Positions 1-5,260 of a stretch of DNA of 16,983 bases are shown piece after piece. Made by a program: the position numbers and the translations under genes. The DNA is from CAZNRY01 sp964575675 (GTDB lineage: Bacteria > Eisenbacteria > RBG-16-71-46 > CAIMUX01 > VGJL01), in the NCBI GenBank assembly GCA_964575675.1, contig CAZNRY010000089.1, forward strand, positions 1-16,983. The letters are read 5' to 3'. Position 1 is the stretch's first letter; every line of letters begins with the position of its first letter. The notes under the pieces are model-generated. The model saw nothing but the letters and a program-made list of their open reading frames with translations. It ran no database searches and was not told the DNA's origin.

Positions 1-879
1 GCCGCGCCAGTCGCTGTCGTTGAAGGGCGGGTTGGCGAGCACGTAGTCGGCCTTGAGGTCGGGATGCCGGTCGTTGTGGAAGGTGTCGCCGTGGCCGATC
101 TGCGCGTCGATTCCGCGAATGGCGAGGTTCATCTTGGCGAGGCGCCAGGTCGTGTAGTTCGACTCCTGGCCGTAGATCGAGATGTCGCCGAGCTTCCCGC
201 TATGGGCCTCGATGAACTTCTCGCTCGAGACAAACATGCCGCCCGAGCCGCAGCAGGGGTCGTACACGCGGCCCTTGTAGGGCGCAAGCATCTCGACCAG
301 CACGCGCACCACGTGCGAGGGCGTGTAGAATTGTCCGCCGCTCTTGCCCTCGGCGCTCGCAAAGCGCGCGAGGAAATACTCATAGACACGGCCCAGCGTG
401 TCCTTGGCGCGATCGGCCGCGCTGCCGAGCGCGATGTCGCTCACCAGATTGATAATCTGCCCGAGCCGCTGCTTGTCGAGGCCGGCGCGCCCGAAATCTT
501 TCGGCAACACCCCCTTGAGCGAGGGGTTGTCGCGCCCGATCGCGGTCATCGCCTCGTCCACCAGTGTGCCGATCGTGGGCTGCGGGGCGCTCGCCTTCAG
601 GTGCTGCCAGCGCGCCTCCTTCGGCACCCAGAAGATGCTGGCCGCGCGGTACTCGTCGGGATCCTCGGGATCCGCGCCCTGCGCCTTCTGGGACAGAAGC
701 TCGGCGTGCTTCGCCTCGAACGCGTCGGAGATGTACTTGAGGAAGATCAGACCCAGGACGACGTGCTTGTACTCGGCCGCGTCCATGTTGTTGCGCAGGG
801 CGTCCGCGGCGGCCCAGAGCTTGGCCTCGAAGCCGAGCGGGGCAGTGGTCGTCGTCTTGGTCGCTTTCGTTCGGGCCAT
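1..879 (-). CDS. hsdM: Type I restriction-modification system DNA methylase subunit (HsdM), 3' end cut by window edge
   Basis: N6-adenine DNA methyltransferase subunit of a type I restriction-modification complex. It methylates host DNA with HsdS and is part of the restriction complex with HsdR. I translated 293 residues by hand from the ATG at 879; the frame stays open to base 1, so the C-terminus is missing. The helical HsdM N-terminal domain spans about residues 12-150 (key stretch LGLIFLKYIS at 42-51). The methylase domain follows with GGQFYTPS (181-188), SAM-binding motif I DPCCGSGGM (207-215) and catalytic motif IV NPPF (283-286). All key residues visible in this part are intact. The start is supported by a GAGGA ribosome site about 5 nt upstream. 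It lies 58 nt downstream of the Fic gene on the same strand. HsdS and HsdR would be expected beyond the left edge. Confidence 0.95.
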   Translation of the reverse strand, partial: MARTKATKTTTTAPLGFEAKLWAAADALRNNMDAAEYKHVVLGLIFLKYISDAFEAKHAELLSQKAQGADPEDPDEYRAASIFWVPKEARWQHLKASAPQPTIGTLVDEAMTAIGRDNPSLKGVLPKDFGRAGLDKQRLGQIINLVSDIALGSAADRAKDTLGRVYEYFLARFASAEGKSGGQFYTPSHVVRVLVEMLAPYKGRVYDPCCGSGGMFVSSEKFIEAHSGKLGDISIYGQESNYTTWRLAKMNLAIRGIDAQIGHGDTFHNDRHPDLKADYVLANPPFNDSDWRG

Positions 880-898
880 TCATTCCTCGGGGTTCGGA

Positions 899-926
899 GT
901 TATTGCACAGTTAATTACGCAGTCAA
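899..926 (-). promoter_or_regulatory. Candidate sigma70-type promoter for hsdM
   Basis: In the AT-rich 58-nt gap between the Fic gene and hsdM, the minus strand reads TTGACT (926-921), a 16-nt spacer, then AATAAC (904-899), which matches five and four of six consensus bases. Transcription would start about a dozen bases before the hsdM ATG, leaving room for the GAGGA ribosome site. hsdM may therefore be transcribed on its own as well as from the Fic gene upstream. This is a sequence match only. Confidence 0.35.
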
Positions 927-937
927 TCAGTTGTTAC

Positions 938-2047
938 CTAGTTTCGGTGGCCGCGGCGTCTCCAGAGGGAACCGCGGCCGCGTCGCACGCACTCTACCTG
1001 CCCATCCCGTCGCATCTCCCCGAGCACGTGACGGATCATGTCCAGGCTCACGCCCGGGCATTCACGTTGGAGACTGGCAATGCTGAAGTCTCCGGAGGTG
1101 CGGCGGATCGCGGCCACGATGATCTCGGTCTTCTCGCCTCGAGGAGACGTGGTGTGCCCGTAGCGCTCCTCGAACTCCCGATAGGCAGTCCGGAGAACGG
1201 AGAGCAGGAAATTGATGTACGACCACGGGTCGTTCTTGTTTTCATGCCAACCTTGGGAGCACTGCTCAAGCGTCTCGTAATAGCGGTCCCTGTTCTGCTC
1301 GATGATGCGCTCCAGGCTGATGTACCGGCCGACCTCATAGCCAAGGTGGTAGGCCTGGAGGAGCATGAGCAGCCGTGAGACGCGGCCGTTCCCGTCACGG
1401 AATGGATGGATGCACAGAAAATCCAGGTTGAAGGCCGCGGCTGCCACCAGGGGATGCACCCGCCGCTCCTCCAACGAGTCGCTCCATGCGGAAACCAGCT
1501 CCTTCAGCGTTGCGGGCGTACGTTTGGCGGAGACGGTCTTGAAACGAACGCGCGACCGACCGTTGGCGTAGGTCTCGATGATGTCCACGTCCTTCTGCTT
1601 GTACTTTCCGGCATCTCCGATGTCACCGCGCGAGATGCGGTGCAGCTGGAGGATCGTCTCTTCTGATATCGCGAGTTTGGCGACAGACTCGTGGATGAGT
1701 TTCAGAGCATCTCGATAACCGCGGACTTCTTGCTCGTCGCGATCACGCAGCGTGGGCCGGCCAAGAACGACAGCCCGGACGCGCGCGGCATCGATTTCCA
1801 CACCCTCGATCCGGTTCGATGAAACGGCGCTCTCGACCATTGCGTGCTCGCGGAGTGCCTTGAGCCGTTGTGGCGATTGGCGAACGAAGAGGTCCTGCTT
1901 GCCCTTGGCCTCGCCAAGGTCCGCCAGGTACCACGCAGTAGTCATAGGCACATCCGGTGCCTTGGCTGCGAAGATGCGAAGGGTCGTCACGCACAACCTC
2001 CGGGCAGCGGCTGCTTCTGGATTGGATGGCTGGACCGGCACCGTCAT
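938..2047 (-). CDS. Fic family protein (class II, probable AMP-transferase)
   Basis: Fic enzymes usually transfer AMP, or another phosphate-containing group, to hydroxyl side chains of target proteins. The 369-residue frame carries the complete catalytic motif HPFRDGNGRVSRLL (H214 to L227) and an N-terminal inhibitory motif S-x-x-x-E-G (S77, E81, G82 in SSNRIEG). The latter defines self-inhibited class II Fic proteins, in which the Glu blocks the active site. A C-terminal winged-helix-like segment (about 305-360) may bind DNA. The start is uncertain: the ATG at 2047 has no clear ribosome site, and the ATG at 1945 (M35, MTTAWYLADLGEA) is close to where relatives begin. It lies just upstream of hsdM in the same direction. 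Fic genes are often found inside type I restriction operons, so a defence-linked role is inferred. All catalytic residues are present, so it looks active. Confidence 0.9.
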   Translation of the reverse strand: MTVPVQPSNPEAAAARRLCVTTLRIFAAKAPDVPMTTAWYLADLGEAKGKQDLFVRQSPQRLKALREHAMVESAVSSNRIEGVEIDAARVRAVVLGRPTLRDRDEQEVRGYRDALKLIHESVAKLAISEETILQLHRISRGDIGDAGKYKQKDVDIIETYANGRSRVRFKTVSAKRTPATLKELVSAWSDSLEERRVHPLVAAAAFNLDFLCIHPFRDGNGRVSRLLMLLQAYHLGYEVGRYISLERIIEQNRDRYYETLEQCSQGWHENKNDPWSYINFLLSVLRTAYREFEERYGHTTSPRGEKTEIIVAAIRRTSGDFSIASLQRECPGVSLDMIRHVLGEMRRDGQVECVRRGRGSLWRRRGHRN

Positions 2048-2059
2048 GTCGGGACAGCC

Positions 2060-2088
2060 GAGTTACAGATCCGCTCTCAGGCGCTCAA
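2060..2088 (-). promoter_or_regulatory. Weak candidate promoter for the Fic gene
   Basis: The minus strand shows TTGAGC (2088-2083), a 17-nt spacer and TAACTC (2065-2060), just ahead of the ATG at 2047. The match to sigma70 is modest. If it is used, the 2047 start would have almost no leader and the ATG at 1945 would be the more natural start. Confidence 0.2.
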
Positions 2089-2099
2089 AACCGCGCTGA

Positions 2100-2754
2100 C
2101 AGCATAGGTTACGGTCCTGAAGCCCGCAATCGGCTCCTGGTCCCCGATTGCGCAGTCCGAATCCGACCGGAATGAGCAGCGCCAAATCACTCTGCGGGTC
2201 TAGAGCCGCATCAGACCCAATACCCCCGCTGCGACGTCCCGTTGTCGCGTCCGGACTGTCGCATGGTGTCGCGCGGACGCGTTCTTGCGAACCTCGGTGG
2301 TTCTGGAATCCCTCTTGCTCCTGGCTCGGGAGCCGTCGTCCGCCGTCGAACGCGACACCGAGAACATCGAAAGCGGCAAATGTCCGCCGCCTCGCGTCGA
2401 CCGTCCGAGCCATCGAGAGGTGCAATTACAGGGCCGCAACTCATTGCGAATCCTTCTGGTTACGCGGAGGTCCGCTCGGACGTCGTTCTGACCCGGCCGA
2501 CCCTTGCACCATCGCGCCCGGTCACCAACCTACGCTGGCCGAATGACGCAACGTCGTCCCTGTCCACCGTTCGACGCTGGGCAAGTCGTGCGCCCGTCAG
2601 TCCCGGCACCAATCTGGCATCACCGAGCGCCCGAACCATCGATCCCGGCGCCGTTCGACCCGATTGGAATCGTGCCCCCAGGCGACATAGCGCCGCTCAG
2701 AGCCGTCCGGGCGCCGGATCGACCGGTTCACACACCAAGTCCGGGGTTGGGGAA
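2100..2754. other. Gene-poor stretch with no recognisable product
   Basis: About 650 bases upstream of the Fic gene hold no reading frame that resembles a known protein. Frames are open on both strands, but their products are rich in Arg, Pro and Ser, as expected from chance translation of GC-rich DNA. The only structure I can identify is one copy of the dispersed GGCAAA-type repeat at 2375-2390. A plus-strand frame running through this stretch into the decayed gene at 2755 is probably an accidental 5' extension. Confidence 0.5.
2375..2390 (+). repeat. Single copy of the dispersed repeat (GGCAAATGTCCGCCGC)
   Basis: This 16-base copy differs from the array consensus GGCAAACGTCCGCCGC by one C-to-T transition. 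It stands alone, far from the two arrays at 3831-4059 and 4941-5012, in a stretch without a gene. This shows that the repeat family is dispersed and not confined to the toxin-antitoxin patch. Confidence 0.6.
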
Positions 2755-3321
2755 ACCCGGCTCCAAGCCGATCCGAACCTCAAGTCCCTGGGCGATGCCT
2801 TCGACCAGACGCAGAAGCGCGTGGCTCAGCGCGTCGTCGAGTTCAAGGCCGCCGAGGCCCTGGCCATGACCGCGATGGCGGTCCGCGACACGAAGGACGA
2901 CGAGCTGGACGAAACGGTGCGGGGCTTCTTCCTCGCCCTGCTGGAAAAGGTCCTGAACAACCGCAAGTCGCCCCTCTATCTGAAGTACTTCCCCGACGGC
3001 GTGAGCCCGATCCTCGGGGCCGCGCCCGACGACTAGATCCGCGCGGTCGGGATCCTGCTGCAGAGGCTCGCCGACGAGACGGATCCTGCCCTCAAGCTCC
3101 ACGCGCCCGCGCTCACGCAGGCCGTGGCGGGAGCGGGAGCGCAGGTGGGGACGGCGCTGGTGGCGGTGGCGACGGAGCCAGCAGGCGCGGGTGCGGTGAA
3201 GACGGCGGTGGCGGGAGCGGGAGCGCAGGTGGGGGCAACGGCGGGAGTGAAGCCGAATGCGGAGCTCGCGACCACCGTTTCGAACGCGTTGGCGCCGGCT
3301 GCCGCATCCGCGACGGCATAG
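2755..3321 (+). pseudogene. Decayed reading frame of unknown family: no clear start, in-frame TAG
   Basis: From about 2755 the plus strand suddenly reads like a real soluble protein: helical segments such as LGDAFDQTQKRVAQR and LDETVRGFFLALLEK, then KSPLYLKYFPDG. The antisense frame shows the usual mirror-image artefact of real high-GC coding. The frame meets TAG at 3034-3036, but the codons after it continue without a shift to a stop at 3319-3321: IRAVGILLQRLADETDPALK, then a tail rich in Ala, Gly and Val. The tail contains a perfect 27-base direct repeat (3124-3150 and 3208-3234, 84 bases apart, which is 28 codons). Sequence 5' of 2755 does not look coding, and no start with a ribosome site is visible. 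The simplest reading is a 5'-truncated gene with a nonsense mutation. I do not recognise the family. Confidence 0.55.
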
Positions 3322-3477
3322 GCCTGTGAGTCATCGCTCGTCTGAGTGCAGAGGCGCCTTCCTAGCACAACGCCCGTGAGGCGTCTCTACGATCCCAGAA
3401 TGGAAGCAACGGTTCTTCCGCATCCGAGGGTCCATCGTTTGCTGTGGAACCCCGAGACAACGGCGACCTTGAGTAGT

Positions 3478-3720
3478 ATGAGAGCCAAGGATCAGACTTG
3501 CGCCATATGCGGGAAGGGAACCGTCAAGCTCCGCCGAATCAGTCGGAGCTATGGCCGAGGCGCGCGGCTTCTGGTCATCGAGAAGGTCCCGATCCTGATC
3601 TGCTCCCGCTGTGGCGAGAGCTACATGACCGCCGAGACGCTTCACGAGATCGAGCGGATCAAGCTCCATCGCAAGACAGTCGCGAAACCTCAGAGCGTTC
3701 GCGTGCCGTCACTCGAATAG
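3478..3720 (+). CDS. YgiT-type (MqsA-like) zinc-finger antitoxin, apparently orphan
   Basis: An 80-residue protein with two CxxC pairs (C8, C11 in TCAICGKG and C42, C45 in ICSRCGES). This is the zinc-binding N-terminal domain of YgiT/MqsA-type antitoxins, which neutralise a small RNase toxin through this domain. The central stretch YGRGARLLVIEKVPILIC matches the beta-rich core of the family. The ATG at 3478 is chosen because the domain begins just after it. An in-frame ATG at 3346 would add 44 residues unlike the family, and the ribosome site at 3478 is weak. The C-terminal part is short and basic (about 58-80), so the full MqsA DNA-binding domain is absent, as is common in short family members. 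Such genes normally follow a DUF4258 or MqsR toxin; none is visible upstream. The stop is followed 14 nt later by the 66-bp module. Confidence 0.75.
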   Translation: MRAKDQTCAICGKGTVKLRRISRSYGRGARLLVIEKVPILICSRCGESYMTAETLHEIERIKLHRKTVAKPQSVRVPSLE

Positions 3721-3734
3721 GGGCGGCTCGTTAC

Positions 3735-3800
3735 GCGGACGGCACGCTTCTCGCTTCTACCCGGGTATGCCCGCGATTCGCGTCGAAACGGTGACGTCAG
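3735..3800 (+). repeat. 66-bp module, copy 1 (14 nt after the ygiT-like stop)
   Basis: This 66-base segment is repeated at 4811-4876 with 60 of 66 identical positions and no gaps; all six differences are transitions. It starts with GCGGACGGCACGCTTCTCGC and contains the short palindrome CGCGATTCGCG. In this copy it ends with the palindrome TGACGTCA. Both copies begin exactly 14 nt after a stop codon of a toxin-antitoxin gene and are followed by an array of GGCAAACGTCC repeats. No protein is apparent. Its function is unknown. Confidence 0.85.
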
Positions 3801-3830
3801 GATGTGATGTCTCAGGCTGTCCGGTGGAGC

Positions 3831-4059
3831 GGCAAACGTCCGCCGCATCCGCGAGCGGGCAATCGGACAGACCGGCAAACGTCCACCCATGCCAACACGA
3901 ACCGGTGGAGACGAGCACACGAGACCGGCGAATGTCCACCCGTGCCAACACGCATCGTCGGAGATAGGCACGCGGGACCGGCAAACGTCCGCCGCGCCGT
4001 CGAAGTTGCGGCCACGCCATCGAGGGAGCGATCTCTGCAGACCGGCAAACGTCCGCCGC
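3831..4059 (+). repeat. Array 1 of the GGCAAACGTCCRCC repeat, five copies
   Basis: Five copies of a core close to GGCAAACGTCCRCC begin at 3831, 3874, 3927, 3980 and 4044. The steps are 43, 53, 53 and 64 bases, close to 4, 5, 5 and 6 DNA helical turns. Copies 2 to 4 form a true 53-base tandem repeat, because the DNA between cores is also related (for example GCCAACACG after copies 2 and 3). Most cores are preceded by ACC. The sequence between cores is too similar, and the cores too short, for CRISPR, and there are no cas genes. The array fills most of the 559-base gap between the ygiT-like gene and brnT. Confidence 0.85.
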
Positions 4060-4075
4060 GGCGGTATCGGAATCG

Positions 4076-4260
4076 CTATCTTCCAAACGGGGGTGCGAAC
4101 ACGCGGGCGAAGTCGCCGTAGGCATTGACGGAATCGTCCGTCTCCCACACGGCCCCGATCCGCGCGATTCCCGCAGCCACCGCCTCCAGCCCCGCCAGGA
4201 CATGCTGCGCGGTGATTCTGCCTCCTCGTGCGGCCCAAATTCTGATGCGACGTACAGAGA
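4076..4260 (-). pseudogene. Remnant of a thiE/tenI-type gene (C-terminal part only)
   Basis: The minus strand encodes a stretch containing GGRITAQHVLAGLEAVAAG and RIGAVWETDDSVNAYGDFAR before a TAG at 4078-4076. This lines up with the C-terminus of the intact ThiE in this window (GGVTAARAQECMEAGAAGV, then GIGAVWEAGDPVEVFRSFAR), including the phosphate-binding Gly-Gly and the GAVWE stretch. The N-terminal two thirds are missing: upstream, the frame runs antisense into brnT and loses all similarity. It lies between repeat array 1 and brnT, on the opposite strand to the toxin-antitoxin genes. It is probably a leftover from an insertion, duplication or deletion that broke a thiamine-phosphate-synthase-like gene. 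The match is by eye over about 45 residues. Confidence 0.65.
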
Positions 4261-4279
4261 TCTCCAGCCGGGGGTGTAG

Positions 4280-4564
4280 ATGGGTCTGGTCTTTGAATGG
4301 CACGCTGAAAAGTCGCGGATGAATCTCCGCAAGCACGGAGTATCATTCCGTGAGGCGATGAGCGTCTTCGGTGATCCGATGTCCTTGACGATCCAGGATT
4401 CTGAGCACTCCTGGGAGGAGGATCGCCGGATCGACCTGGGAATGTCGAGCTTGAGTCGGCTGGTCGTCGTCGCATACACGGAACGAGGCAAGTGGATCAG
4501 GATTATCAGCGCGCGTCTGGCAACGCGCACCGAGAGACAAATCTATGAAGAAGAAGGTATCTAA
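4280..4564 (+). CDS. brnT: BrnT family ribonuclease toxin
   Basis: A 94-residue protein with the hallmark BrnT pattern: FEWHAEKSRMNLRKHGVSF near the start (residues 5-23), VFGDPMS (29-35), a central EDRRIDLGMS (47-56), then RLVVVAYTERG and the C-terminal RIISARLATRTERQIYEEE. BrnT toxins are small RNases that stop translation by cutting RNA and are held inactive by a co-transcribed antitoxin. The start at 4280 follows an in-frame TAG immediately upstream and a GGGGGT ribosome site. The length matches the family (about 90-100). The 3' end overlaps the downstream antitoxin by 20 nt, so the two are translated together. The toxin comes first in the operon, as is usual for BrnT systems. No catalytic residue appears to be lost. 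Confidence 0.88.
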   Translation: MGLVFEWHAEKSRMNLRKHGVSFREAMSVFGDPMSLTIQDSEHSWEEDRRIDLGMSSLSRLVVVAYTERGKWIRIISARLATRTERQIYEEEGI

Positions 4565-4796
4565 GCGCAAGACCTCTCCGGCCGTTCAGGAAATGCAACC
4601 GGAGTATGACTTCCGCGGCGGAACGCGCGGCAAGCATAGCGTCGAGTATGCCGAAGGAACGAACTCCGTCCTTCTCGATCCTGACGTCTTCCGGGTCTTC
4701 CCAGATTCCGAAAGTGTCAATGAAGCCCTGCGTGCGCTGATCAAGATCGTCGACCGGGAGCGTGCGCGGAGGAGCCGGCCCCGAAAGACACGCTGA
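4545..4796 (+). CDS. Antitoxin partner of BrnT, CopG/ribbon-helix-helix-like
   Basis: An 83-residue basic protein starting MKKKVSKRK, overlapping the end of brnT by 20 nt. The middle part (PEYDFRGGTRGKHSVEYAEG, about 19-38) is a conserved opening found in small antitoxins next to BrnT-like toxins. TNSVLLDPDVFRVFPDSES (39-57) followed by VNEALRALIKIVDRERARR (58-76) suggests a beta strand and two helices, a ribbon-helix-helix-type DNA-binding arrangement. It should bind and neutralise BrnT and repress the shared promoter. This is not the classic BrnA (DUF4415) sequence as far as I can tell, so the family name is left open. A GAGAGA ribosome site precedes the start. The stop is followed, 14 nt later, by the second 66-bp module. 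Confidence 0.75.
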   Translation: MKKKVSKRKTSPAVQEMQPEYDFRGGTRGKHSVEYAEGTNSVLLDPDVFRVFPDSESVNEALRALIKIVDRERARRSRPRKTR

Positions 4797-4810
4797 GCTT
4801 CTCACCGAGT

Positions 4811-4876
4811 GCGGACGGCACGCTTCTCGCTTCTACTCAAGTATGCTCGCGATTCGCGTCGAAACGGCGACATCAG
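4811..4876 (+). repeat. 66-bp module, copy 2 (14 nt after the BrnT-antitoxin stop)
   Basis: This is the second copy of the module at 3735-3800, colinear and gap-free. The six substitutions relative to copy 1 are C/T or A/G. The palindrome CGCGATTCGCG is retained, whereas TGACGTCA of copy 1 is changed to CGACATCA. As in copy 1, it starts 14 nt after a toxin-antitoxin stop codon and is followed by GGCRAACGTCC repeats, here after a 64-base interval (4877-4940). It shares no obvious coding potential with copy 1. Confidence 0.85.
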
Positions 4877-4940
4877 TCTGCTGCACAGCGGGTGGTTCGG
4901 CAGAGCATCGAATGACTGCGCACGCGGGGAGAGATGGCAG

Positions 4941-5012
4941 ACCGGCGAACGTCCACCCATGCCAACACGAACCGGCGGGAATGAGTACACGAGACCGGCA
5001 AACGTCCGCCGC
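4941..5012 (+). repeat. Array 2 of the GGCAAACGTCCRCC repeat, two copies
   Basis: Two cores, GGCGAACGTCCACC at 4944 and GGCAAACGTCCGCC at 4997, are 53 bases apart, the same step as inside array 1. The whole segment 4938-5010 lines up without gaps with 3868-3940 of array 1, including the DNA between cores (CATGCCAACACGAACCGG). It shows nine differences, all transitions. The last core runs into a small inverted repeat (CTCCC 5013-5017, GGGAG 5024-5028). The -35 box of a strong promoter starts at 5041, 28 nt after the last core. The 464-base gap 4797-5260 otherwise holds only module copy 2, this promoter and a 184-nt leader. Confidence 0.85.
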
Positions 5013-5040
5013 CTCCCGGCAAAGGGAGTAGTCGACCCGA

Positions 5041-5069
5041 TTGACTGCTGCTGCGGCGGGTGGTATACT
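5041..5069 (+). promoter_or_regulatory. Near-consensus sigma70 promoter with extended -10
   Basis: TTGACT (5041-5046), exactly 17 bases, then TATACT (5064-5069) preceded by TGG, giving an extended -10 (TGnTATACT). Five of six bases match in each box. Transcription would start near 5077 and give the secreted protein at 5261 a 5' leader of about 184 nt. This is the best promoter match in the window and lies just downstream of repeat array 2, so a protein bound to the array could act on it. Confidence 0.75.
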
Positions 5070-5260
5070 GGTCGCGTTCTTGAAGGGTGATGGTCCGTCA
5101 GGTCCGGCGGATTCCCCGCAACTTGCGTGTCTGCGTATGTTCCTTCCTCCGCCAGATCCCGGCATGTCGGTTTCCTTCAATCGGGCCCGTGCGCGACCTC
5201 CGTACCGCACCATTCTGAAAAGAGCAGGGACGGTTCGCCCAACTGAAAGGGGGTGGCAAG

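Noticed and set aside
64..1086. Plus-strand frame of 340 codons opposite hsdM
   Set aside because: It is the antisense shadow of HsdM, whose motifs DPCCGSGGM and NPPF are on the minus strand.
2242..2754. Plus-strand 5' extension of the frame that becomes protein-like at 2755
   Set aside because: Composition is Arg/Pro/Ser-rich and unlike a folded protein, with no ribosome site; it is open by chance.
3831..4059. CRISPR array
   Set aside because: The cores are only about 14-18 bases, steps vary (43, 53, 53, 64), the DNA between cores is itself related, and no cas gene is present.
3690..4530. Long minus-strand reading frames across the repeat region
   Set aside because: Their products consist largely of translated repeat cores (recurring ADVCRS or TFAGL-like words) and overlap brnT antisense; repeats without stops explain the open frames.
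3721..4876. Integron attC sites behind toxin-antitoxin cassettes
   Set aside because: The gene-then-repeat layout is similar, but I see no RYYYAAC/GTTRRRY ends, no overall inverted-repeat structure in the 66-bp module and no integrase gene.
5090..5218. 42-codon frame in the leader of the secreted clan CD-like gene
   Set aside because: It has a ribosome-site-like GAAGG only 3 nt from the ATG and a basic, unrecognisable product; there is not enough support to call a leader peptide.
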